DNA from: an uncultured Flavobacteriales bacterium
GTDB lineage: Bacteria; Bacteroidota; Bacteroidia; Flavobacteriales_D; Parvicellaceae
DNA: 64,000 nucleotides
Reading direction: 5' to 3'
NCBI GenBank assembly: GCA_943787535.1
Contig: CALSMU010000010.1
Coordinates: 1-64,000 of the forward strand
The position numbers were made by a program, and so were the translations under genes. The notes beneath the pieces were generated by a model. That model did not search any database and was not told the origin of the DNA. It was given only the letters and a program-made list of their open reading frames with translations. The number at the start of each line of letters is the position of its first letter. Position 1 is the first letter of the stretch. Below, in pieces: positions 1 through 8,461 of the stretch.

Positions 1-452
1 TCCTTTTTTTGCAAATTCTTTGCCATCCATAGATGCAATTTGACCTTCTAAAAGTTCCTGCTCACCTTTATGCAAATCTTTAAAACTATTGCCATTAGCA
101 AATACGGTCTGCGCAATCATGGGCACAACTGCTTTCACAAATTTAGGTTTTGTATTTCAGATAATTGTTCTGGGGTTAATTTGCATGCAATGGCATTGAA
201 CCATCGTGTATGTCCAAATACAGAATCCGCAATATGCGTAATTTTCTCTTGGTAATCAGTTCGTAAAGGTAGGTCTGTAAAATGATTTAATGGAACGTGG
301 TTTTTTATTCGCCTGTTGATAGCCTTTTGATCAAAATAAGTATGTGGATTAAATTCCACACCCTCTTTGTCCGTAAGATATACCCAATACTTTTCTTGAG
401 AGAACCACGAGCCGGATAAAAGAAAGAAAAAGACAATTAAAACTATCCGCAT
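1..452 (-). pseudogene. Subtilisin-like (S8) secreted protease, N-terminal part, frameshifted and cut by window edge
   Basis: The reading frame opens at 452 with a Sec signal peptide (MRIVLIVFFFLLSGSWFSQ) and a propeptide-like region (YWVYLTDKEGV, YFDQKAINRRI) that resembles the start of Bacteroidota S8 serine proteases. It hits a TGA at 135-137. The next frame continues at once with KFVKAVVPMIAQTVF and stays open to base 1, so one base appears to be missing between about 144 and 147. The catalytic domain lies beyond the window. The protein would be exported; a T9SS tail cannot be checked here. Either a real mutation or a one-base sequencing error is possible. Family assignment rests on the propeptide pattern only. 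Confidence 0.6.
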
Positions 453-507
453 TATTGAATATTATGCTGTGAATTTAATTAAATTCGTTCAATAAACAGG
501 ATTAAAT

Positions 508-1521
508 ATGATAGACCTTAGAAGCGATACTGTAACACTACCCACTAAAGAGATGAAAAACGCAATGCAATCAGCACCTTTGGGAGATGATGTGTTTGTT
601 GAAGATCCTTCAATTAATTCTTTAGAGGAAAAGGTTGCAGCAATATTCGGAATGGAAAAAGCACTTTTTTGTCCTTCTGGAACGATGACTAATCAAATTG
701 CAATAAAAGTTCATGTTGTGCCTGGTGATGAGGTTATTTGTAGCAGAGAATCGCATGTTTATTGTTATGAAGGTGGAGGTATAGCATCAAACTCAGGGGC
801 TTCTGTTCGGCTTATCGAAGGGGATTCTGGAATATTAACAGCTGCGAAAATCGAAGCAAATATCAATAGTGACGATGTTCATTTACCAAATACAAGCTTA
901 GTAAGTTTAGAAAACACCTCCAATAGAGGAGGTGGAGTATGTTATGCATTTGAGGAGTTTTATAAGATTAAAGATGTTTGTCACAAACACGGTTTAGCGC
1001 TTCATTTGGATGGTGCAAGAGTTTACAATGCAATTGTAAAAAATAAGGAAGATCCAAAAAAATATGGTGCCGTTTTCGATTCAATTTCTGTTTGTTTGTC
1101 AAAAGGTTTAGGAGCTCCAGTGGGATCTGTTTTACTGGGGAGTAATGATTTTATTAACAAAGCAAGACGCGTTCGTAAAGCTTTTGGTGGCGGTATGCGA
1201 CAAGCCGGAATGTTAGCCGCTGCCGCATCTTATGCTTTGGATAATCACGTTGAACGTTTGGCTGTTGATCACGATAATGCGCAAAAAGTATTAAAAGCTG
1301 GATTAAGTAATCAATGGGTTAAGGGAGCGTTACCCGTAGAAACGAATATTATTGTTCTTTTGCTAAAAAATGAAATCACAAATACAGAGTTTCTTGAGAA
1401 ATTAAAGAATAATGGAATTTTAGCTGTAGGCTTTGGGCCGCAGCGAGTTCGATTGACAATGCATTTGGATGTTTCTGAAGCCGATGTAAATACAATTTGT
1501 GAAATACTACTTTCTCTTTAG
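508..1521 (+). CDS. ltaE: Low-specificity L-threonine aldolase
   Basis: A PLP enzyme of fold type I that splits L-threonine or allo-threonine into glycine and acetaldehyde in the cytosol. The 337-residue length fits the family. Visible marks are the N-terminal MIDLRSDTVTLPT, the LHLDGARVYNA segment carrying the cofactor-binding Asp, and the PLP lysine in LSKGLGAPVGSVL. The ATG at 508 places the protein start exactly at the conserved IDLRSDT motif. It is transcribed alone and its 3' end overlaps the convergent epimerase gene by 15 bases. With kbl at 14.9 kb it gives the cell two threonine/glycine interconversion routes. Assignment is secure; the stereochemical preference is not visible. Confidence 0.93.
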   Translation: MIDLRSDTVTLPTKEMKNAMQSAPLGDDVFVEDPSINSLEEKVAAIFGMEKALFCPSGTMTNQIAIKVHVVPGDEVICSRESHVYCYEGGGIASNSGASVRLIEGDSGILTAAKIEANINSDDVHLPNTSLVSLENTSNRGGGVCYAFEEFYKIKDVCHKHGLALHLDGARVYNAIVKNKEDPKKYGAVFDSISVCLSKGLGAPVGSVLLGSNDFINKARRVRKAFGGGMRQAGMLAAAASYALDNHVERLAVDHDNAQKVLKAGLSNQWVKGALPVETNIIVLLLKNEITNTEFLEKLKNNGILAVGFGPQRVRLTMHLDVSEADVNTICEILLSL

Positions 1522-2505
1522 GAAAAATGCTCCCGTATTTTCACATGCTTCTTTTATAGGGGTAAATTTAAAATCAATTGCTTGTTTTAACTTATCACTA
1601 TTATACTGATTAACAAAGTGACTCGTGCTCACACTTTCTTTGGTAATTGCGGGTTTTTTCCCGCTGATAAAAGAAATAAATCCTGCTAACCTCCAAACAA
1701 TTCCAGTTAGCCATGGTTTTGCTAATTTCGATGGGGCCTTTTTATTTAAGCTGCTTGCTACTAGTTCAAAAAAAGTTTTAAATGGAAGATTTTCACCAAC
1801 GCACAAGTACCGTTCTTTACTAATATCTGATTGTACAAGTTGAATGATAGATCTAGAAACATCTCGAGCATCCACAAAACCGTTGATTCCTTTGGTGTAA
1901 TAGTTAAGCCCTTTATAAATTGTGCCAAAAAGAGTCCCGCTGCTTTTACGCATATCTCCTGGACCTAAAATTACCCCGGGATTTACCATTACACTATTTA
2001 GTCCTTCTTCGCTACCTCTCCAAACTTCATTTTCAGCCGTATATTTAGTTATTGCGTAATAAGAATTTTGCTTCGATGTTTTCCACGTGTCTTTCTCACT
2101 ATACCATTCTTGTCCGGCTGTTCTTCCTAAGGAAGCAATTGAACTTATATACCCTAGTTTTTTCACACTATTAGCAAGACATAGATTAACAATGTTGGCA
2201 GTTCCTTCAACATTGATTTTATGCATCTTTTGGCGGTCTTTTTTATGGAAGCTTACAATTGCGGCTGCATGATAAACATTTTCAACCCCTATCATTGCTT
2301 GCTCTAAACTGGGGATGTCAGTAATATCTCCTAATACCCATTCGATGCAATTAAAGTTGGGGTTGTTGTAATGCTCAAAGATGCTTTGGACTAGCTGTAT
2401 GTCGCTTGATGCTCTTTTTATAGCTCGAACAGTCTTTCCATTTTGAGTGAGTTCTTCTAAAATATGTGAACCTACTATTCCTGTTCCACCTGTTACTAAA
2501 TCCAT
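1507..2505 (-). CDS. NAD-dependent epimerase/dehydratase (dihydroflavonol reductase-like)
   Basis: An extended short-chain dehydrogenase. The Rossmann motif TGGTGIVGSH lies at the N-terminus, the catalytic YxxxK is seen as YAITK, and NPGVILGPGD is the usual substrate-side motif. I chose ATG 2505 (MDLVTGGTG) because it starts at the first beta strand; an ATG at 2541 would add a 12-residue tail and overlap the upstream gene. It lies 22 bases after the redoxin gene on the same strand, so the two may be co-transcribed. Relatives reduce or epimerise sugar nucleotides, steroids or aldehydes; the substrate cannot be read from sequence. Confidence 0.82.
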   Translation of the reverse strand: MDLVTGGTGIVGSHILEELTQNGKTVRAIKRASSDIQLVQSIFEHYNNPNFNCIEWVLGDITDIPSLEQAMIGVENVYHAAAIVSFHKKDRQKMHKINVEGTANIVNLCLANSVKKLGYISSIASLGRTAGQEWYSEKDTWKTSKQNSYYAITKYTAENEVWRGSEEGLNSVMVNPGVILGPGDMRKSSGTLFGTIYKGLNYYTKGINGFVDARDVSRSIIQLVQSDISKERYLCVGENLPFKTFFELVASSLNKKAPSKLAKPWLTGIVWRLAGFISFISGKKPAITKESVSTSHFVNQYNSDKLKQAIDFKFTPIKEACENTGAFFLKRK

Positions 2506-2527
2506 GGGGTAAAGATACGGTTTTGAA

Positions 2528-3976
2528 TTAGTCACGAACACCGATTACGCGTACTTTCTTTGGCTCTAACTTCTTTTTAATTTCGAAGAAGGTTAAATCA
2601 ATAGATTGATAATCACCATTTGGACTTGGCTTAAATGCTGGTGCTTGCATTATTATTCCATCCGGATCAATAAGAAAATATTCAGGAAGGTTTTTTAACC
2701 TATAATCTGTAATTAAACCAATATCTCCGTTGTAATGGGCAATGTGCCACTTAAATTCAGGGTGCTCTTTTATATATTGTAAATAAGCATTTTCATCTTT
2801 ATCCATCGAAACACTAATAAACTCAATATACTTACCATAATCTTGGTAGAGCTTTTGGGCTATTTCCATTTCTAGTAAGCTTGACTCGTTCCAGGAAGCC
2901 CAAAAGCCTAAATAGATATATTTTCCTTTTAACGAATCAAGTGATATTGAGTCCCCCTTACTTGTTGCGATTGAAAAGTCAGGTGCTTTATATCCAATTT
3001 GTAAATTTGTTAAAAGGGCAAACGTGTTTTTGGCAATAATTCTGTTTTCTGGAAATAAAGAAGTATTACCTATTTCTTTGATGAGGTTTAGAATGTTTTC
3101 TTTAATGAAATTCTCGTAATAATATTCTTCACCAAGTCCTTTTATCATAATTAGTTCTCTCAATTTTGCATCTTTTAAAAATATGTCATTAATGAATATG
3201 TCATTCAACATGGATAGGCTAGCATGGTTGTTAATTGCTAAATATAATTTGTCTTTACCTCCTTTTACGGGCAGTTTTAGTGTGTTTTCGTAAAACTGAT
3301 TTATAAACTCCATATAAGCATCGTTGCTATAAAGTACAGGTTTATTGTTGATGTAATTATTGAAAACATTTATTCTATTTGTTACAATTTCTTTTCCAGT
3401 AGAAATTTGTTCTAGCGAAGCAATTGAGTATCGGATATAATTATGAAAATATTTATTTTTAATAGGCTTATAGTATTGGATTAACGAGTCTTTAAACTTG
3501 TCTAGTTGTGTGCTGTATTCTTTAAAGTTATTCGACTTTATGCACTTTAAGACATACATGGAATCACCAAACATAAAATGATCTGCTCTCAAATTGTATT
3601 CCAAGACTAATGCATTTAAATCATTGTCAGGGAGGTTTTCAAATACAAGTTTTACGTTACTTCCTGCCGTATTTTTCCCGCTAGGTATGTTTATTTTATA
3701 TAGTTTCGTTTGTGGGTCAATGTATAAGATACTGCTCTTTTCTTCAATTTCTATAATTGCCTTAAAAGCTTTATCTGTTGTCAGTTTGAAGGAGAATTTC
3801 CCTAAACTATCAACTCTTTGTCTTCCGAGGTTTTTGTAGGTATTGGTAATGTAATCTTCTATTTGTAGGAGAGAGACGTATTTCCCTTTAAACGAGGGAG
3901 CATTCCCATCTATAGATACCTGTCCATAAAAAAAGATATTGCTAAATACTAATAAAGAAAATACTACGTATTTCAT
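2528..3976 (-). CDS. Secreted TlpA/redoxin-fold protein without CxxC
   Basis: 482 residues with a Sec signal peptide (SLLVFSNIFFYGQ), a long N-terminal domain of the kind found in Bacteroidota TlpA-like proteins, and a C-terminal thioredoxin-fold domain from about residue 330 (YKAPDFSIATSKGDSISL, then FWASWNESSLLEMEI). In active members the WASW is followed by C-x-x-C; here it reads NESS, so both redox cysteines are missing. The rest of the fold, including the cis-Pro-like NLPEYFLIDPDG, is kept. A periplasmic binding or scaffold role is more likely than disulfide exchange. The next gene downstream is the epimerase. Confidence 0.75.
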   Translation of the reverse strand: MKYVVFSLLVFSNIFFYGQVSIDGNAPSFKGKYVSLLQIEDYITNTYKNLGRQRVDSLGKFSFKLTTDKAFKAIIEIEEKSSILYIDPQTKLYKINIPSGKNTAGSNVKLVFENLPDNDLNALVLEYNLRADHFMFGDSMYVLKCIKSNNFKEYSTQLDKFKDSLIQYYKPIKNKYFHNYIRYSIASLEQISTGKEIVTNRINVFNNYINNKPVLYSNDAYMEFINQFYENTLKLPVKGGKDKLYLAINNHASLSMLNDIFINDIFLKDAKLRELIMIKGLGEEYYYENFIKENILNLIKEIGNTSLFPENRIIAKNTFALLTNLQIGYKAPDFSIATSKGDSISLDSLKGKYIYLGFWASWNESSLLEMEIAQKLYQDYGKYIEFISVSMDKDENAYLQYIKEHPEFKWHIAHYNGDIGLITDYRLKNLPEYFLIDPDGIIMQAPAFKPSPNGDYQSIDLTFFEIKKKLEPKKVRVIGVRD

Positions 3977-4019
3977 AAATTCGAATTACAATTTTTGTGT
4001 TTGTATAACCAAAGTCGGC

Positions 4020-4478
4020 TTATAAAGTTACTGCATTAGGCAAAAATTGCTCCACGTTTCCATTATTTCGGATAATATCTCGAACAATAGTTGAAGAAAT
4101 GTGACTGAATTCAGGCTCGGTAACTAAGAAAACGGTTTCTATATTAGTTATTAATGATTTGTTCATTTGAGCAATTCCATTTTCATACGTAAAGTCAGCA
4201 TTGGAGCGGAGTCCTCTTAGTATAAAATGGGCGTTTTGTGCTTTGCAAAAATCAATTGTAAGTCCAGTGTAAGTTGCAACCTCTATTGTTGAGTCGTCAA
4301 TAAAAGTGTTTTTAATCCAGGACTTTCGCTGGTCTATGTCGAACATTGCATTTTTTCCAGCGTTTATTCCAATAGAAATTATTATTTTATCAAACAATGG
4401 AATTGCTCGTTTTACAATAGATTCATGCCCCTTTGTTAATGGGTCAAATGAACCAGGAAATACAGCGATACGTTCCAT
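4020..4478 (-). CDS. coaD: Phosphopantetheine adenylyltransferase
   Basis: Catalyses the fourth step of coenzyme A synthesis, joining ATP and 4'-phosphopantetheine to dephospho-CoA. The 152-residue size is normal. The nucleotidyltransferase signature PGSFDPLTKGHESIV at the N-terminus holds the (T/H)xGH motif, and the C-terminal SHISSTIVRDI matches the ISSTxVR motif of the family; ILRGLRSNADFTYE is also typical. It follows rsmD by 27 bases on the same strand, an arrangement common in Bacteroidota, and probably shares its transcript. Confidence 0.96.
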   Translation of the reverse strand: MERIAVFPGSFDPLTKGHESIVKRAIPLFDKIIISIGINAGKNAMFDIDQRKSWIKNTFIDDSTIEVATYTGLTIDFCKAQNAHFILRGLRSNADFTYENGIAQMNKSLITNIETVFLVTEPEFSHISSTIVRDIIRNNGNVEQFLPNAVTL

Positions 4479-4505
4479 AATGTATTTTTTTATGAAGTTA
4501 CTAAA

Positions 4506-5045
4506 TTAATCAACAAGGTGCTTAAAAAAAGAAAAGTTCACCTTGCTGTAGTTTCGAAAATCAACTAGATTGGGGTGATCCTTAAAATCAGTTTCTTTTC
4601 CGTGTTCAACGATTAATAAACCGTCTTTAGATAGCAGTGTACTTTGCAACACTAAATCTGGAATTTTAGCAATACCATCAAGTGCGTATGGAGGATCAGC
4701 AAAAACAATATCAAACGTTCCAACGGGTTTTGCTAAAAATTTGAAGACATTGTTCTTGAATGCTTTTATCGGCAGTTTCCATTTCTTAGCTTGTTCGTTC
4801 ACAAACCTCACTGAGATATGGGAAATGTCTATGGCGATAGAAGATTTTGCTCTTCGCGATGTAAATTCAAATGAAAGGTTTCCTGTACCCGTAAATAAAT
4901 CTAAAACAGAGGCATCAACAATATCTATTTTGTTTTCAAGAATATTAAAAAGCCCTTCTTTTGCAAAGTCTGTTGTTGGTCTAGCTTTAATACTTTTTGG
5001 AGCAGTTAATTTGTGTCCTTTGTATGTTCCTCTGATAATTCTCAT
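4506..5045 (-). CDS. rsmD: 16S rRNA (guanine966-N2)-methyltransferase
   Basis: SAM-dependent methyltransferase of the small ribosomal subunit. MRIIRGTYKGHKL is the classic RsmD N-terminus, VLDLFTGTGNLSFE is the SAM-binding motif I, and FADPPYAL is the NPPY-type catalytic motif. The ATG at 5045 gives this standard N-terminus; an upstream ATG at 5057 would add four residues. The start overlaps the stop of the DUF3822 gene in an ATGA, suggesting coupled translation. Members are about 180 residues, as here (179). Confidence 0.93.
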   Translation of the reverse strand: MRIIRGTYKGHKLTAPKSIKARPTTDFAKEGLFNILENKIDIVDASVLDLFTGTGNLSFEFTSRRAKSSIAIDISHISVRFVNEQAKKWKLPIKAFKNNVFKFLAKPVGTFDIVFADPPYALDGIAKIPDLVLQSTLLSKDGLLIVEHGKETDFKDHPNLVDFRNYSKVNFSFFKHLVD

Positions 5046-5785
5046 ACAATTGAGCAAATTACTTTATCCTCTTCAGTAATGTTTAATTCACATTTATTTG
5101 ATGAGGATATAGTTATATTATTGAAATATTTATCCAATTTTGTTTTAAAAGAAGCTGTTCCGGATAATATTATTTGAAGGTTTTCCTCTTTTAATTTTAA
5201 TTGTTCCAGAGTCAGCAGTATATAGTAAAGTGCATCTTCATCTCCGTTTGTGTCAAATTGATTGGCAATTTGGAGTTCTTGGTTGGTGAATAATAGGATG
5301 GAAAGACTTCCTTTCAGTGCATCAACAAATAAAGTGTTGTTTTCGCGGTTTTCATTTGCGTTTTCAAGCTTAAATGCAATTAAATGAGTAAAAGTACTTC
5401 CCGGCCAATATTGAATAATATTGTTTTTCAAAGCGTTTTGCAAATACCAAACAGTATTCAATGAGAATTCCTTGTTTTTAGAGATAACAATCGAGCAATC
5501 TTCTAGGGTTTCGGTGCTAAAATTTAAATAAGAAGCAGCTTTTTCTTCATTAAAAATACTTTCTGGAATCAACGTAAATTGATTATCCAGAACAATTACT
5601 TGGACATCGGAAAATGTAAATTGGTTGAATCCGATATCTGAAATGGATCCAACCTTGTCAAAAGCTTCTATTTCTTTGGATTTGGAGTTTATTGCGAAAG
5701 CTACTATTTCTGTATCAAGAACAATAATTTTCAGTGCAAATTCTGATTTGTTTTTGTTTTTGAAATTTTCAGTAGTTAGTAGCAT
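5042..5785 (-). CDS. DUF3822 family protein
   Basis: 247 residues without signal peptide or membrane segment. Length, position directly upstream of rsmD and coaD, and features such as LFVDALKGSLSILLFTNQ and the YYILLTLEQL stretch fit the DUF3822 family of Bacteroidota, whose fold resembles actin-like ATPases of the PilM/FtsA sort. The function is not known. The ATGA overlap with rsmD argues for one operon and perhaps a shared role around ribosome or CoA metabolism, which is only inference. Confidence 0.7.
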   Translation of the reverse strand: MLLTTENFKNKNKSEFALKIIVLDTEIVAFAINSKSKEIEAFDKVGSISDIGFNQFTFSDVQVIVLDNQFTLIPESIFNEEKAASYLNFSTETLEDCSIVISKNKEFSLNTVWYLQNALKNNIIQYWPGSTFTHLIAFKLENANENRENNTLFVDALKGSLSILLFTNQELQIANQFDTNGDEDALYYILLTLEQLKLKEENLQIILSGTASFKTKLDKYFNNITISSSNKCELNITEEDKVICSIV

Positions 5786-5851
5786 AAAAAGTAGGAAAAT
5801 TCCTTTTCGGTTTTTCGTGAAGATAAATGAGAAAATTGAAGAGAGTACTAT

Positions 5852-6730
5852 CTATTTTTCTCCCCAGTTTCCTGTGTTTTTTGACTCTGTCAATGATCCC
5901 ATCATTAGCGTGTCTTTTGTATTGAAAGGGTCATATGGGTATGGATTTTTCACCAAAAAAACAGGAGTTCCTCCATCTAAAGTGTCTGCAAACATTAAAA
6001 ATTCACTTGAATCGCTTAACGGAACTTTGCTTAAGTTGTTTACTTCAAACATAAACTCTCTTTCCTTTTTAAGTGCAGTTTCATTATCAAAAATGACTCC
6101 CATAACCTCCCTCCAGATTGTATCGTTGATAAATATTCCGACTTTAAGCGCCTCTGCTTCATCATAACTTTCATAAAGTGCATCATCTCTAATAGGGTCA
6201 TAGCCCAATAAAACCCCATGTTCCATAGAAACCCTTCCGTCCGGCATGCCATTTGGATAGTCGTCCCCGTTACTTCTTAAAATATCCATTATAGAATCTT
6301 TTAATAAAAAGTTTTTCAAAACAGAAAAGGAGGATGTATAAACACCATATTTCTTTTTATATTCTACCTGAATATCCCTAATGTCTGAAAGACCTTGTTT
6401 TATGAAGTTATCCGTTTTCTCTTTCAGGTCCATTTCTGCAATGGTGTCGTTCACAGAGTTGATTGTCATAACCCCTAATCCAAGTGTAGAGCAAAAAAGA
6501 ATTACCATTAGCACTAAATGAACGATTCGATTGATGATTTCTAAAATATAGAGTAAAGTAATTACCCCCATTAGTAAGATAGCTAGGCCACCATAAAGAA
6601 AGCCGCTGGTTTGCATTATGTTTGTTTCAGCATCAGCTGAAGCACCTTTAATAACTATGAGTAGTCCTGCAACTATAATTATAATTGGAAATAAGAATTT
6701 TTTTGCGATTAATCCAAATTTTTCTAACAT
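5852..6730 (-). CDS. Membrane protein of unknown function
   Basis: 292 residues. Three hydrophobic segments fill the first third: FLFPIIIIVAGLLIVIKG (about 12-29), FLYGGLAILLMGVITLLYIL (about 44-63) and IVHLVLMVILFCSTLGLGVM (about 68-87). The remaining 200 residues are soluble and polar, probably extracytoplasmic or cytoplasmic depending on topology. I do not recognise the family. It is the first gene of the leftward run DUF3822-rsmD-coaD, 66 bases before DUF3822, so it may share that transcript. Confidence 0.7.
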   Translation of the reverse strand: MLEKFGLIAKKFLFPIIIIVAGLLIVIKGASADAETNIMQTSGFLYGGLAILLMGVITLLYILEIINRIVHLVLMVILFCSTLGLGVMTINSVNDTIAEMDLKEKTDNFIKQGLSDIRDIQVEYKKKYGVYTSSFSVLKNFLLKDSIMDILRSNGDDYPNGMPDGRVSMEHGVLLGYDPIRDDALYESYDEAEALKVGIFINDTIWREVMGVIFDNETALKKEREFMFEVNNLSKVPLSDSSEFLMFADTLDGGTPVFLVKNPYPYDPFNTKDTLMMGSLTESKNTGNWGEK

Positions 6731-6927
6731 GTGATATTTCTTTTCTTCGTTTAAGTCTACTTACGATACAAAGCTAATATTTTTTTCAAAAGTTAATAGC
6801 CTGTAGCGGGATATTCTATTAAGTGGACGAAAATTAACGAGAACGGATTATATTTATTACAAAAGAGCTTAAGATTCTTTACCTTTACATATATAGCTAA
6901 ATAATAGAACTTGCTACGAAAGAATTA

Positions 6928-8343
6928 GTGTACATATTTGAGAGAGAGCTGGTTTATCCACCAACGAAAGATCAAAAAAATGCGATCAAAAAATTGTGTG
7001 AGTTTGTTTTGAATCCAAATTCTCAAGAAGGTTTTGTGCTTCAAGGATATGCCGGGACCGGTAAAACGAGCTTGATGGGTGCTTTAGTTAAAGCATTGGA
7101 AAGTGTGAAGTTAAAATCTGTTTTGATTGCACCAACGGGTAGGGCAGCAAAAGTAATGTCTGTGTATGCACGCAAAGAGGCATTAACAATTCATAAAAAA
7201 ATATATTTTCAAGAGGATTTTGATGGTGTTATGCGCTTTACTCTTGGAAAGAACTTACATACAAATACAGTTTTTATAGTAGATGAAGCTTCAATGGTTA
7301 GTTCAGATGCAGGTATTTCAAATGGGATATTTGAACAGCGAAATTTATTGACAGATTTATTTAGATATATATATAATGGCAAGAACTGCAAACTGATTTT
7401 TGTTGGAGATTATGCGCAATTACCACCCGTTGGGTTGGCAATAAGTCCAGCTTTAGATCCGGTTTACTTGGAAGATAGGTTTCATGTCCCATTTATTTTG
7501 TCAGAATTAAAAGAAGTTGTTCGGCAAGAAAAAGAATCAGGTATATTATTTAATGCAACCAATTTAAGGACGCAGATAGAGAAAGAAAATAATTACGAAT
7601 TAAAGATAAATCCAGATTTTCCCGACACTTTCCGTATTTCAGGAATGGAATTGCAAGAGGAACTAGAAAGCTGTGTAAGTAAATATGGAATAGAAGGGAC
7701 AATGGTTATTTGTCGTTCTAATAAGCGGGCAAATTTATTCAATCAACAGGTCAGGAATAGGGTTTTGTGGATGGAAGACGAACTAACGTCGGGTGATTTA
7801 ATGATGGTTGTGAAAAACAACTATCATTGGTTAGACGCCAATTCAAAAATGGGCTTCATAGCAAATGGAGATATTGTAAAGATATTGCGCGTAAATCGTT
7901 ACCAAGAGCTATATGGATTTCGATTTGCAGATGTGACGATTCGGTTTTTGGACGCAAAAGACGAGAGCGAGTTAGATTGTAAAATTTTGTTGGAAACAAT
8001 TGCTGTGGAAGGGCCTAATTTACCACGACAACGAATGAAAGATCTCTTCTTTGCAATCGAAGAGGATTTTATGGATGTCAGAAACAGGAAAAAACGATAT
8101 GACTTAATTATGAAATCTCCTCATATGAATGCGTTACAAGTTAAGTTCTCGTATGCTGTTACATGTCATAAGTCGCAAGGAGGGCAATGGCCAGCTGTAT
8201 TCATAGATCAAGGATATTTAATAGAAGAGATGTTGGATAAGGAATATATGAGGTGGCTTTACACGGCTGTAACTAGAGCAACGGATAAATTGTACTTTGT
8301 CAATTTTAATAAAATGTTTTATACAGGCGAGGAAGATGTTTAA
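6928..8343 (+). CDS. RecD-like ATP-dependent DNA helicase (AAA_30)
   Basis: 471 residues, superfamily 1 helicase. Walker A is QGYAGTGKTSLM, Walker B VDEASM, motif III FVGDYAQLPPVG, and the C-terminal UvrD-like part has VTCHKSQGGQWPAVFID and YTAVTRATDKLYFV. This is the stand-alone RecD-type helicase of Bacteroidota rather than a RecBCD subunit; no recB or recC is nearby. The start is taken as GTG at 6928, the first possible start after an in-frame stop; it leaves the usual short N-terminal extension before the PTKDQKNAI nucleotide motif. It is divergent from the upstream gene with a 197-base gap in which I see no clear promoter. Confidence 0.85.
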   Translation: MYIFERELVYPPTKDQKNAIKKLCEFVLNPNSQEGFVLQGYAGTGKTSLMGALVKALESVKLKSVLIAPTGRAAKVMSVYARKEALTIHKKIYFQEDFDGVMRFTLGKNLHTNTVFIVDEASMVSSDAGISNGIFEQRNLLTDLFRYIYNGKNCKLIFVGDYAQLPPVGLAISPALDPVYLEDRFHVPFILSELKEVVRQEKESGILFNATNLRTQIEKENNYELKINPDFPDTFRISGMELQEELESCVSKYGIEGTMVICRSNKRANLFNQQVRNRVLWMEDELTSGDLMMVVKNNYHWLDANSKMGFIANGDIVKILRVNRYQELYGFRFADVTIRFLDAKDESELDCKILLETIAVEGPNLPRQRMKDLFFAIEEDFMDVRNRKKRYDLIMKSPHMNALQVKFSYAVTCHKSQGGQWPAVFIDQGYLIEEMLDKEYMRWLYTAVTRATDKLYFVNFNKMFYTGEEDV

Positions 8344-8461
8344 TCTCCTTACTTTTAAAAATAATATTTCTTATTTCGTCGAAAAATCAAAAGTTAAATT
8401 GTAATTTTTACTATATTGCAATAGATACAATAAGGATAAACAATATTTACTGAAATAAAGT

